A stretch of DNA of 56,681 nucleotides, taken from contig DGTD01000078.1 of NCBI GenBank assembly GCA_002396385.1, positions 1 to 56,681 on the forward strand, given 5' to 3'. The notes beneath the pieces were generated by a model, which had not been told where the DNA came from, did no database searches, and worked only from the letters and a program-made list of their open reading frames with translations. Positions within the stretch are counted from its first letter, which is position 1. Each line of letters begins with the position of its first letter. Below are positions 8,433-16,125 of the stretch, in pieces. The DNA is from Bacteroidales bacterium UBA4345 (GTDB lineage Bacteria > Bacteroidota > Bacteroidia > Bacteroidales > Paludibacteraceae). A program made the position numbers and the translations under genes.

Positions 8433-9485
8433 TTATTTGATATTCTGGAAAAAGGCAGAAATAGCGTCAAACGGAATCAAGTCCACCCTATCGTACAAAT
8501 CAACGTGAGTTGCACCAGGAATAGACACAACCACCCGAGGTTCGCTACAATTGCTTGCAATAGCGTCTGTCATATATCGGTCTTTCGCCTGTTCTCCGAC
8601 CAAGAACAAGACAGATACAGGCGCAACTTCATTGATGCGGTCAACCAGATTAGCATTCAGGAAAGAAGAAAGGTTAGCCTTGGCGAAACATCCCTTAGCC
8701 AGCGGATGCCACCCCCTCTTTGTTCCATAATAGCTGAAAAGGTCGGCTTCAGCAGCCTCCATACCAGCCGGAGCAGAGTCGGCCGGAGCAGCGGCAAATG
8801 CAGCAGAAAGCGCATGTTTGGCACTGTCGACATCGGCCCAGCGTACATCAGACAACTCCTTAAATTTTCCGCCAAAAGCAGCAGCCTGTTTGTCGAGCAT
8901 ACCGAAACGGCTCAAGCGGGTCACATCTAACAAACTTACCGACACCAAAGCCTTGATTCGCTTATCGACTTTAGCCGCATTCAAGGCAAAAGTAGCACTT
9001 GTGCCCAAACCAATAACAGCAATCTTGTTACGGTCGACAAACGACAAAGAGCCCAAATAATCTATACCTGCGCTATAGTCTTCGGTAAAAATTTCATAAG
9101 AGCCGGCATAGCGGGGTTCACCCGAGCTTTCACCATTGAAAGAATGGTCGAAGGCGACAGCCACCATACCACGTTTAGCCAATTCCATAGCGTAGAGACC
9201 AGCACCTTGCTGTTTCACACCACCATAAGGAGCGCCCACCACAACAGCAATATGCTTTGAATTCTTGTCGATATTTTTTGGCAGATACAGGTCAGCAGAA
9301 ACCGTAAAGCCATAATTGTTCTTGAAAGTCACATGTTCGCGCGAAACTTCAGCAGCCAATTGGAAAGTGTAGCTTTCACTTCCTTCCGCAACCACAGCTT
9401 CAGACTGGCCATCTGAGCAACTTTGCATAGAAGCAGCACCCATAAGGGCTGCTACCACCGATGCCGTTAGGAAAAACTTTTTCAT
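8433..9485 (-). CDS. Alpha/beta hydrolase-fold lipoprotein with an atypical nucleophile elbow
   Basis: The 350-residue protein begins with a lipoprotein-type signal ending in ASMQSC (Cys23), so it is probably membrane-anchored. The body follows the YcjY/dienelactone-hydrolase-like alpha/beta hydrolase pattern: VVVGAPYGG near 81-89, AFDHSFNGESSGEP at 111-124, the elbow VIGLGTSATFALNAA around 157-171, and a late His in PGATHVDLYD. In relatives the elbow usually reads like GICASGGYALNAA; here the position of the usual Cys/Ser nucleophile appears to be Gly161, so activity is uncertain (alignment from memory). It stands alone, between a bidirectional terminator and its own -7 element at 9528-9535. 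The substrate cannot be deduced. Confidence 0.8.
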   Translation of the reverse strand: MKKFFLTASVVAALMGAASMQSCSDGQSEAVVAEGSESYTFQLAAEVSREHVTFKNNYGFTVSADLYLPKNIDKNSKHIAVVVGAPYGGVKQQGAGLYAMELAKRGMVAVAFDHSFNGESSGEPRYAGSYEIFTEDYSAGIDYLGSLSFVDRNKIAVIGLGTSATFALNAAKVDKRIKALVSVSLLDVTRLSRFGMLDKQAAAFGGKFKELSDVRWADVDSAKHALSAAFAAAPADSAPAGMEAAEADLFSYYGTKRGWHPLAKGCFAKANLSSFLNANLVDRINEVAPVSVLFLVGEQAKDRYMTDAIASNCSEPRVVVSIPGATHVDLYDRVDLIPFDAISAFFQNIK

Positions 9486-9492
9486 CTTCTAT

Positions 9493-9705
9493 TTATGTGT
9501 TATTTACATCATGTTTTTTATAACGTACAAAGATAAAAAAGATTATATAAAACAAAGCAAAAACAAGCGTCAGGTAAACAAGAGAAGACACAACACCTGT
9601 AGCAATCGGGGAAAAGCCATCTACCAATAATGTATATTTATAGCGGAAAAATACAGAACAAATCGAAAATAAGACCAAATGGCAGAATATATACAGGTGT
9701 AGCAT
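9493..9705 (-). CDS. Possible small hydrophobic membrane protein (doubtful)
   Basis: A 70-codon frame encodes two hydrophobic stretches separated by a short polar loop and ends in a Lys/Asp/Asn-rich tail. It would be a small two-helix membrane protein. Against it: the region is AT-rich, where hydrophobic frames arise by chance; it contains the -7 element of the next gene; and I recognise no family. It is kept only because it fills the otherwise unexplained 290-base gap. Confidence 0.2.
   Translation of the reverse strand: MLHLYIFCHLVLFSICSVFFRYKYTLLVDGFSPIATGVVSSLVYLTLVFALFYIIFFIFVRYKKHDVNNT
9528..9535 (-). promoter_or_regulatory. -7 promoter element for the lipoprotein hydrolase
   Basis: On the minus strand the bases read TATCTTTG, a full match to TAnnTTTG, 42 bases upstream of the ATG at 9485. 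A possible -33 TTG lies at 9553-9555, closer (17 bases) than the usual 19-21. Confidence 0.55.
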
Positions 9706-9748
9706 TCAGAATAACTTCAAGTAAAGAGAAAGAATGGATATAAATTTG

Positions 9749-9756
9749 TAACTTTG
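9749..9756 (+). promoter_or_regulatory. -7 promoter element before the CoA-transferase gene
   Basis: TAACTTTG matches TAnnTTTG and lies 22 bases before the ATG at 9779. A second match, TAAATTTG, is immediately adjacent at 9741-9748. No clear -33 TTG is seen at the normal distance. Confidence 0.6.
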
Positions 9757-9778
9757 CAGAAAGGATAAACAAGAAATT

Positions 9779-11275
9779 ATGGCATACAATTTTATGAGTG
9801 CAGAAGAAGCTGCACGCCTAATTAAGAATGGAGACGTAATTGCCACTAGCGGATTCACCGCATCGGGAGCTCCAAAAGAGTTGCCGACAGCAATTGCCCA
9901 TTATGCGGAAGAAGAACATAAAGCCGGCCGCGAATTCAAAATTTCCCTTTTTACCGGAGCGTCGACAGGCGACTCTTGCGACGGAGAGTTGGCACGGGCA
10001 AAAGCAATGAGTTTCAGAACCCCCTACCAAAGCAACAAAGACCTCCGCAAAGCCATCAACTCAGGCGAAGTCAACTATATTGACGCGCACCTTTCACAGT
10101 TGGCCCAAGAATTACGCTATGGCACCTATGGCCAGTTAGACGTTGCCATTATCGAGGCAGCCGACCTCAGTGCAAACGGTGATATTCTGCTAACAGCGGG
10201 TGTGGGAAACGCTCCCACTTATGCCCGTCTGGCAAAAAAAATCATCGTAGAGATTAACGATATGCACCCAAAATCGATTTTGGGTTTACACGACCTTTAC
10301 GAGCCATCGGACCCTCCTTATAGGAAAGAGATTCCAATTTTTTCTGTTAAAGACCGTATCGGCACACTCACCCTCAAGGTTGATCCGAGCAAGATAATAG
10401 CAGTGGTCAACACCCATCGTCCGAACGAAGTGGGCAAATTCACCCCTATTGATGAAACAACAGCGAAGATAGGCCGCAATGTGGCAACCTTCCTCGCATC
10501 ACAATTAAAGAGCGGATTCATTCCAAAGGAATTCCTTCCAATCCAATCGGGAGTCGGCAACGTAGCAAACGCCGTTCTCGGCTTCTTGGGAGAAGACCCC
10601 GACATTCCAGCCTTCACTATGTACACCGAAGTCATTCAAGACTCTGTGATTGAGCAGATGAAGAAAGGTCGCATCTCGTTTGCGAGCGGTTCATCGCTAA
10701 CAGTAACAGAAGATGTATTAGAGGACATTTACGGGAATCTCGACTTTTTCCGTGAGAAACTGGTACTCCGCCCTATTGAGATATCGAACAATCCGGAGGT
10801 TGTTCGCCGACTCGGCCTAATAGCTCTTAACACCGCGCTTGAGGCAGACATTTACGGAAACGTGAACTCCACCCACGTTGTAGGTAGCAAGATGATGAAT
10901 GGTATAGGCGGTTCTGGCGACTTTACCCGTAACGCCTACTTGTCAATCTACTCGTGTCCTTCCATCCAAAAAGGCGGATGCATCAGCCCTATCGTTCCAA
11001 TGGTCAGCCACGTCGACCACAGCGAGCACTCTGTAAAAGTGCTGATCACAGACCAAGGTATCGCCGACTTGAGAGGCAAATCTCCACGCGAACGTGCCAA
11101 GTGCATCATTGAGAACTGCGTTCACCCAGACTACAAGCAACTGATGTGGGACTACCTGAAGCTAACCGACGGAAACACGCAAACCCCTCATAGCTTGAAA
11201 GCCGCATTCGCCCTCCATAACGCATTTAACGAAACTGGAGATATGCGCAACGTAGACTGGAGTAAATACGAATAA
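9779..11275 (+). CDS. Acetyl-CoA hydrolase/succinate CoA-transferase family protein
   Basis: The 498-residue protein belongs to the Cat1/ScpC/acetyl-CoA hydrolase family, which moves CoA between carboxylic acids such as succinate, acetate and propionate. Evidence includes the N-terminal GDVIATSGFTASGAPKELP, the catalytic glutamate segment MYTEVIQDS (Glu284), and the glycine-rich CoA site NGIGGSGDFTRNAYLS. The length is typical. In fermentative Bacteroidales such an enzyme serves succinate/propionate or acetate formation with energy conservation as CoA thioester (family knowledge); the exact acid pair cannot be read from the sequence. The gene is monocistronic, with its own promoter and a terminator at 11303-11329. 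Confidence 0.92.
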   Translation: MAYNFMSAEEAARLIKNGDVIATSGFTASGAPKELPTAIAHYAEEEHKAGREFKISLFTGASTGDSCDGELARAKAMSFRTPYQSNKDLRKAINSGEVNYIDAHLSQLAQELRYGTYGQLDVAIIEAADLSANGDILLTAGVGNAPTYARLAKKIIVEINDMHPKSILGLHDLYEPSDPPYRKEIPIFSVKDRIGTLTLKVDPSKIIAVVNTHRPNEVGKFTPIDETTAKIGRNVATFLASQLKSGFIPKEFLPIQSGVGNVANAVLGFLGEDPDIPAFTMYTEVIQDSVIEQMKKGRISFASGSSLTVTEDVLEDIYGNLDFFREKLVLRPIEISNNPEVVRRLGLIALNTALEADIYGNVNSTHVVGSKMMNGIGGSGDFTRNAYLSIYSCPSIQKGGCISPIVPMVSHVDHSEHSVKVLITDQGIADLRGKSPRERAKCIIENCVHPDYKQLMWDYLKLTDGNTQTPHSLKAAFALHNAFNETGDMRNVDWSKYE

Positions 11276-11302
11276 AGAACATTTGTTCCTATCAAATAAA
11301 AA

Positions 11303-11329
11303 AGATGGACATGATGTCCATCTTTTTTT
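11303..11329 (+). terminator. Terminator after the CoA-transferase gene
   Basis: A perfect 9-bp stem (11303-11311 with 11315-11323) with a 3-base loop is flanked by As on the left and seven Ts on the right, 28 bases after the stop codon. Confidence 0.88.
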
Positions 11330-11416
11330 ATTTTTCCAGACAAGCATAAACACATTCATTATAAAATAGTTACACTAATCCATTATACAAAACAGAAGTA
11401 TGCTTTCCGATTAAGA

Positions 11417-11448
11417 TTGGTTATTTTTCGCAAAAAGCAATAAATTTG
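11417..11448 (+). promoter_or_regulatory. Possible housekeeping -33/-7 promoter of the His-rich exported protein
   Basis: TTG at 11417-11419 and TAAATTTG at 11441-11448 are separated by 21 bases, a fit to the Bacteroidetes housekeeping promoter. It overlaps the sigma-54-like element that starts at 11446, so the two readings compete or the gene has dual control. Confidence 0.45.
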
Positions 11449-11462
11449 GCACGGCTATTGAA
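11446..11462 (+). promoter_or_regulatory. Sigma-54-like (-24/-12) promoter of the His-rich exported protein
   Basis: TTGGCACGGCTATTGAA matches the RpoN consensus TGGCACG-N4-TTGC: the -24 half is perfect and the -12 half reads TTGA with correct spacing (GG, then ten bases, then GA). Transcription would start near 11473, about 22 bases before the ATG at 11495. Confidence 0.5.
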
Positions 11463-11494
11463 TATATTATAGAAAAACAAAAAAGATAACGATT

Positions 11495-12292
11495 ATGAAA
11501 GCATTACACATCATAGCAAGCATAGCAGCCACAGCACTGCTATTTGTTGCGACACCAGATGCGTTCGCACAACGAGGAGCAATGCAAAGATCGCACGTAC
11601 AGGGAGGTCATGACAGCCGAGGCTCGCACCACGCAGCGCCAGCCAACCGTCCGAGTGCGGCACCAGCCAACAACGGCGGGGGTAGCCATCATGCAGCAGC
11701 ACCAAGGCACGAAAGCCGCCCATCATCAGCAAACAACCGTCCAATGGGAAGGGGAGGAAATCCAGTTCGCAATGCACCTGGCGGCCACGCCTACGGGCAT
11801 CCGCACCATGCGCCTCACCACGCAGCACCAGCGCCTAAGCACCACCATGCACCGGCACCTGCACCAAGACATCACGCACCTGCGCCAAGACATTACGCAG
11901 GTCCGGCTCACCATCACCACCACCCAGGTCCAAGATATGTGCCACGTCCACGCCACTATGGCCATGCACCTGTATACCACCAGCGCATAGACCGCCGCGC
12001 CCGTGTATTCTACATCGACGAGGTTCCATACTACTCATGGGGAGGAGTCTACTACCGTTACATTCCATCATACGGTTATGAAGAGATACTCATGCCTGAA
12101 GGTGTAATTGTAACCGAACTTCCATACGGAGCCACCTGCACCTATGTGAACAACATAGGTTACTACGAGGCTGATGGAATGTGGTTTCAGCCAATAGACG
12201 GAGGATATCTGCTGGTAGAGCGTCCTGTGGCCCGCGTAACCGTAGCGGTACCACGCCCAACGGTAAGCTTCCACGCCTCATTCGGCTTCTAA
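11495..12292 (+). CDS. His/Ala/Pro-rich exported protein, DUF6515-like
   Basis: The 265-residue protein has a clear signal peptide ending ATPDAFAQ. The mature N-terminal half (about residues 29-155) is low complexity, dominated by His, Ala, Pro and Arg with many HH and HHH runs, suggesting possible metal binding, though no specific metal can be named. From about 160 on it is folded-looking and Tyr-rich: RVFYIDEVPYYSWGGVYYRY, then EEILMPEG, LPYGATCTYV and ADGMWFQPI, a pattern I associate with DUF6515-type Bacteroidetes proteins of unknown function. The next gene encodes a paralog of only this C-terminal part. It has a sigma-54-like promoter upstream, overlapping a possible housekeeping one. 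Confidence 0.8.
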   Translation: MKALHIIASIAATALLFVATPDAFAQRGAMQRSHVQGGHDSRGSHHAAPANRPSAAPANNGGGSHHAAAPRHESRPSSANNRPMGRGGNPVRNAPGGHAYGHPHHAPHHAAPAPKHHHAPAPAPRHHAPAPRHYAGPAHHHHHPGPRYVPRPRHYGHAPVYHQRIDRRARVFYIDEVPYYSWGGVYYRYIPSYGYEEILMPEGVIVTELPYGATCTYVNNIGYYEADGMWFQPIDGGYLLVERPVARVTVAVPRPTVSFHASFGF

Positions 12293-12309
12293 CAGATTGA
12301 ACAGAAAAG

Positions 12310-12337
12310 GCACGTCCTTTTAACGGACGTGCATTTT
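12310..12337 (+). terminator. Hairpin between the two DUF6515-like genes
   Basis: An 8-bp perfect stem (12310-12317 with 12325-12332) with a 7-base loop precedes ATTTTG. The T-tract is poor, so it may be a partial terminator reducing expression of the second gene. Confidence 0.6.
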
Positions 12338-12349
12338 GTACATATAGAG

Positions 12350-12808
12350 ATGAGCAAACAGACCATTCTAACAGCAGTATTTGTACTTCTTTCAGTCACG
12401 TTTCACTGCACCACAGCAGCAACCGGAGTAAAGAAAGGAGTAAAAATAGAAAGCCGCTTCACGCCACAAGTGAGGAAGGGCGGACACGTCTACCAGCAAA
12501 GGATAGACAGCAAGTCGCGCACCTTCTATATTGACGGAGTGGCCTACTTCTGCTACGACGGTATCTATTACCGTCACGTCCAAGGCAAAGGATACGAAGA
12601 GATTCTGATGCCCGAGAACGTAGTGGTGCAAGATTTGCCATATGGGGCCCGACGCACCTATGTAAATGGTTACAGTTACTACAATGCCGACGGGATGTGG
12701 TTCCAGCCCATCACCAACGGATTCCTGATTGTAAGTCGTCCAAGAACTTCAAATGCCGCTTATAACCCAATACCGGCAAAAACCTACAAAGCGACATTCG
12801 GCTATTAA
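12350..12808 (+). CDS. Small exported DUF6515-like protein, paralog of the upstream gene
   Basis: The start at the ATG at 12350 gives 152 residues with a signal peptide (TILTAVFVLLSVTFHCTTAA); an in-frame GTG at 12329 would lie inside the hairpin and is rejected. The mature protein repeats the C-terminal domain of the preceding gene almost motif for motif: YQQRIDSKSRTFYIDGVAYF, GKGYEEILMPENVV, LPYGARRTYVNGY and ADGMWFQPITNGF. It lacks the His-rich segment. The pair looks like a tandem duplication in which one copy gained or lost the low-complexity arm. Function is unknown; it is probably periplasmic or surface exposed. Confidence 0.8.
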   Translation: MSKQTILTAVFVLLSVTFHCTTAATGVKKGVKIESRFTPQVRKGGHVYQQRIDSKSRTFYIDGVAYFCYDGIYYRHVQGKGYEEILMPENVVVQDLPYGARRTYVNGYSYYNADGMWFQPITNGFLIVSRPRTSNAAYNPIPAKTYKATFGY

Positions 12809-12811
12809 ACC

Positions 12812-12848
12812 AAAGGCGGGAAGGCTCAGCAGCCTCACCGCCTTTTTT
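12812..12848 (+). terminator. Terminator after the DUF6515-like pair
   Basis: An outer 8-bp stem (12812-12819 with 12838-12845) encloses a smaller inner stem and runs into six Ts. It follows the stop codon by a few bases. Confidence 0.88.
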
Positions 12849-13025
12849 ATATGGGTACGCTGTTTACCAAAGGACAAAAACAGCCTTTTGAGACTTCTCT
12901 CGTTTTCATGGGAAAAACGTCAAACGAAGAGCGCCGAAGGCTCATGCCGCATTACCAACAACACAAATAAAGAAATAAGGGCTCATTTATATAGAAAATT
13001 CAAACCTTTTGACTTTTTTTATAAT

Positions 13026-13033
13026 TATCTTTG
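13026..13033 (+). promoter_or_regulatory. -7 promoter element of proA-argF'
   Basis: TATCTTTG is a perfect TAnnTTTG match 17 bases before the proA ATG. A TTTTG at 13007-13011 is nearer (14 bases) than the standard -33 distance. Confidence 0.6.
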
Positions 13034-13050
13034 CCTAAAAAGGAAACACT

Positions 13051-14295
13051 ATGGATTTAACAAAGGTTTTTCAACAAGTGAAAGCGGCATCGCGCACGCT
13101 GACACTCATCAGCAAAGAAAAGACAAACGAAGTGCTTTTAGCATTGGCCAACGAAGTAGAGAAAAGAACAGACTACATTCTGTCGGCCAATGAAAAAGAT
13201 TTGCAGAAGAAAGACCCGAAAGACCCCACTTACGACCGCCTGAAATTAACGACAGAGCGACTCAAAGGCATAGCCGACAGCATTCGCGACGTAGTAAATC
13301 TACCCTCACCAATAGGACGCACCATTGACGAAAAAGTTCGTCCGAACGGGCTCAACATAAAACGCATCAGTGTACCATTCGGTGTTATAGGAATCATCTA
13401 CGAAGCACGTCCGAACGTAAGCCTCGATGTTTTCACACTCTGTTTCAAAGCCGGGAACGCCTGTGTACTTAAAGGAGGAACCGATGCGCACGAATCGAAC
13501 AGCGCCATTGTAGAAGTCATTCACAAAGTTTTAGAGGAGCAAGGTGTCAACAAAGACATAGTCGCCCTACTGCCAGCAGGAAGGGAGTCGACAGGAGAGA
13601 TGCTGCAAGCCCGCGGCTACATTGACGTAATCATTCCACGCGGCAGTGCTGGGCTCATCCGCTTTGTAAACGAAAACGCCAAAGTACCGGTGATTGAGAC
13701 AGGAGCCGGCACATGCCATACCTATTTTGACGAAAAAGGCGACGTGACAAAAGGCCGAAACATCGTGTTCAACGCAAAGACCCGACGTCCGAGCGTCTGC
13801 AACACACTCGACACCATCATAATCCACAGAAGCCGTTTGGCAGATTTACCAGCCATATGCGAGCCATGTGCCTCAAAAAATGTAATCATCTATGCCGACG
13901 AAGCTTCGTACGAGGCACTTAACGGGCACTACCCCGCCACACTGTTAGAGCACGCGGGAGCCGACGATTTCGGCAAAGAGTGGTTAGACTACAAAATGTC
14001 GGTCAAAACCGTAGACTCTATAGACGAGGCACTTCTCCACATCCAGCAATATGGAACCGGCCATAGCGAAGCAATCGTATCGGAAGACCAGAAAGCATGT
14101 GACAAGTTCGTGCAGATGGTAGATGCAGCCTGTGTTTACACCAATGCGTCGACCGCATTTAGCGATGGAGGCGAGTTCGGTCTGGGAGCAGAAATAGGCA
14201 TATCAACCCAAAAAATGCACGCCAGAGGTCCAATGGGACTAGAAGAGCTGAACACCTACAAATGGGTAATCACCGGAAACGGACAAGTCAGATAA
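13051..14295 (+). CDS. proA: Glutamate-5-semialdehyde dehydrogenase (gamma-glutamyl phosphate reductase)
   Basis: ProA reduces gamma-glutamyl phosphate to glutamate semialdehyde with NADPH in proline synthesis. The 414-residue protein has the family core: [15 protein letters not shown], the cofactor region [21 protein letters not shown], and the catalytic Cys250 in [11 protein letters not shown]; it ends with the usual [13 protein letters not shown] proB kinase gene is not adjacent in the window, although proB-proA-argF' is the order I recall in Bacteroides. argF' follows after 30 bases, linking proline and arginine synthesis in one transcript. Confidence 0.97.
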   Translation: MDLTKVFQQVKAASRTLTLISKEKTNEVLLALANEVEKRTDYILSANEKDLQKKDPKDPTYDRLKLTTERLKGIADSIRDVVNLPSPIGRTIDEKVRPNGLNIKRISVPFGVIGIIYEARPNVSLDVFTLCFKAGNACVLKGGTDAHESNSAIVEVIHKVLEEQGVNKDIVALLPAGRESTGEMLQARGYIDVIIPRGSAGLIRFVNENAKVPVIETGAGTCHTYFDEKGDVTKGRNIVFNAKTRRPSVCNTLDTIIIHRSRLADLPAICEPCASKNVIIYADEASYEALNGHYPATLLEHAGADDFGKEWLDYKMSVKTVDSIDEALLHIQQYGTGHSEAIVSEDQKACDKFVQMVDAACVYTNASTAFSDGGEFGLGAEIGISTQKMHARGPMGLEELNTYKWVITGNGQVR

Positions 14296-14325
14296 AACAG
14301 ACAAATCAATTAAACACTAAAAGAA

Positions 14326-15282
14326 ATGAGATATTACACAGGAGTCAAAGACCTCGGCAACCTTCAGGAAGCCGTAAAGGAAGCTCTTGAAATAAAGAAA
14401 AACCGTTTTGCCTACAAGCATCTCGGAGAGAACAAGACCCTTCTGATGGTATTTTTCAACAACAGCCTGCGCACCCGTCTTTCAACGCAGAAAGCAGGTA
14501 TGAATTTGGGGATGAACACCATAGTGCTCGACGTCAACCAAGGAGCATGGAAGTTAGAGACTGAACGCGGTGTCATAATGGATGGCGACAAGAGCGAGCA
14601 CTTGCTAGAGGCAATACCTGTGATGAGCCAGTTCTGCGACATCATCGGCATCAGGTCATTCGCAACGTTCGAGAATAAACAGAACGATTACGAGGAGACC
14701 ATCGTCAACCAATTCATCAAGTACTCAGGCAAGCCCGTATTCAGCATGGAGACAGCCACCTGCCATCCACTTCAGGCCTTTGCCGACCTCATTACCATAG
14801 AAGAATATAAAAAGACCAAGCGTCCGAAGGTTGTTCTGACATGGGCACCCCACTGCAAGGCACTACCTCAGGCTGTACCAAACTCGTTCGCCGACTTTAT
14901 GAACGAGGCAGATGTAGACTTCGTGATCACCCATCCCGAAGGATACGAGTTATGTGAAAAATTCGTCCGCAACGCCAAAGTGACCTACAACCAAGACGAA
15001 GCATTGGCAGGTGCCGACTTTGTATACGCAAAGAACTGGAGCGCATACCGAGATCCAAACTACGGCAAAATAATCAGCAAAGACCCTTCATGGACCATCA
15101 CAACAGAAAAGATGGCATTGACCAACAATGGCTACTTTATGCACTGTCTGCCGGTACGCCGAGGTCTGATTGTTACCGATGACGTTATAGAAGGTCCAAA
15201 CAGTCTGGTCATTCCAGAGGCCGGTAACCGTGAGATTTCAGCGCAAACAGTCATCAAACGCATTCTAGAAGACATACAATAA
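14326..15282 (+). CDS. argF': N-acyl-L-ornithine carbamoyltransferase (ArgF', Bacteroidetes type)
   Basis: The enzyme transfers a carbamoyl group to an N-acylated ornithine (N-succinyl or N-acetyl) in the Bacteroidetes version of arginine synthesis. The 318-residue protein has the carbamoyl-phosphate loop NNSLRTRLSTQ instead of the classical STRTR, and HCLPVRRG, the signature separating these enzymes from ordinary ornithine carbamoyltransferases. The specificity loop reads MDGDKSEH with Ser90; the B. fragilis succinylornithine enzyme has Pro90 and the Xanthomonas acetylornithine enzyme Glu92 at this position (from memory), so the preferred acyl group is open. It lies 30 bases after proA and 24 before the aquaporin gene. 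Confidence 0.94.
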   Translation: MRYYTGVKDLGNLQEAVKEALEIKKNRFAYKHLGENKTLLMVFFNNSLRTRLSTQKAGMNLGMNTIVLDVNQGAWKLETERGVIMDGDKSEHLLEAIPVMSQFCDIIGIRSFATFENKQNDYEETIVNQFIKYSGKPVFSMETATCHPLQAFADLITIEEYKKTKRPKVVLTWAPHCKALPQAVPNSFADFMNEADVDFVITHPEGYELCEKFVRNAKVTYNQDEALAGADFVYAKNWSAYRDPNYGKIISKDPSWTITTEKMALTNNGYFMHCLPVRRGLIVTDDVIEGPNSLVIPEAGNREISAQTVIKRILEDIQ

Positions 15283-15306
15283 CAAACTCAAAACTATAAA
15301 CCAAAA

Positions 15307-16002
15307 ATGAAAAAGTATTTAGCAGAAATGGTCGGCACAATGGTGCTCGTCCTTATGGGTTGCGGTGTAGCCGTTGCCCTTGGTTGTAACTCAACCGTTG
15401 GTGCAAACACAGCGTCTGTAATAGGAACCGCAATGGCCTTCGGTTTGGCAGTGGTAGCAATGGCTTATACCATCGGTAACATTTCTGGTTGCCACATCAA
15501 TCCAGCCATTACATTGGGCTGTATTCTTTCTGGCCGCATGGAGGCAAAAGAAGGCGCCTTCTACATGGTAGCACAGACCATCGGCGCATTTATCGGAGCT
15601 GGTATTTTGGCAGCTTTGGTTGGATGTGAAAGCGGATTGGGTGCAAATGCGCTTCAAGCTGGCAACAACATTACCACCTGCCAGGGTGTATTGGCCGAAA
15701 TTGTATTCACATGCGTCTTCGTCCTTGTTGTTCTCGGCACAACCGATGCGAACAAGGGAGCAGGCAAGTCGGCAGGTATGGTAATCGGTTTGACCCTGGT
15801 TTTAGTACACCTTGCTTGCATCTACTTCACTGGAACATCTGTTAATCCTGCCCGTTCCATCGGTCCTGCAGTTCTTGCCGGAGGTGCCGCACTTGAACAG
15901 CTTTGGATTTTCATTGTAGGTCCATTCGTTGGTGGAGCTATCGCAGCAGGTATATGGAAATTCATCGGCAGCGATTGCGGATGCTGCTGTAAGAAAGATT
16001 AA
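15307..16002 (+). CDS. aqpZ: MIP-family aquaporin (AqpZ-like)
   Basis: A six-helix inner-membrane channel of 231 residues with both pore signatures, GCHINPAITLG in the first half and GTSVNPARSIGPA in the second. The Arg after the second NPA and the overall length suit a water channel of the AqpZ type; a glycerol facilitator would normally have longer loops and an Asp after the second NPA. The C terminus is unusual: it ends SDCGCCCKKD, a cluster of four Cys on the cytoplasmic side. It lies 24 bases after argF', suggesting cotranscription, and a strong terminator follows. Confidence 0.93.
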   Translation: MKKYLAEMVGTMVLVLMGCGVAVALGCNSTVGANTASVIGTAMAFGLAVVAMAYTIGNISGCHINPAITLGCILSGRMEAKEGAFYMVAQTIGAFIGAGILAALVGCESGLGANALQAGNNITTCQGVLAEIVFTCVFVLVVLGTTDANKGAGKSAGMVIGLTLVLVHLACIYFTGTSVNPARSIGPAVLAGGAALEQLWIFIVGPFVGGAIAAGIWKFIGSDCGCCCKKD

Positions 16003-16025
16003 AAGACCGAACATCATAAAATAAG

Positions 16026-16053
16026 AAAGCCGGGATTTTGTCCCGGCTTTTCT
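16026..16053. terminator. Bidirectional terminator after the aquaporin gene
   Basis: A perfect 10-bp stem (16026-16035 with 16041-16050) with a 5-base loop, between convergent genes. Confidence 0.88.
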
Positions 16054-16125
16054 GTTTTCTATAGAAGAACAAATCTAATCCACGCGTCCTTTCCTACAAT
16101 AGGTACGGGGAAAGCGCCCGAAACA

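Noticed and set aside
9741..9756. Two adjacent -7 elements considered as a divergent promoter
   Set aside because: Both read on the plus strand only; the minus-strand gene has its own element at 9528-9535.
11544..11990. Overlapping + strand frame of 148 codons in the His-rich gene
   Set aside because: Frame-shifted reading of low-complexity codons, with Thr/His/Gln-rich nonsense composition.
12753..13193. 146-codon + frame bridging the DUF6515 gene, its terminator and proA
   Set aside because: Crosses a strong terminator and the proA promoter and overlaps two real genes.
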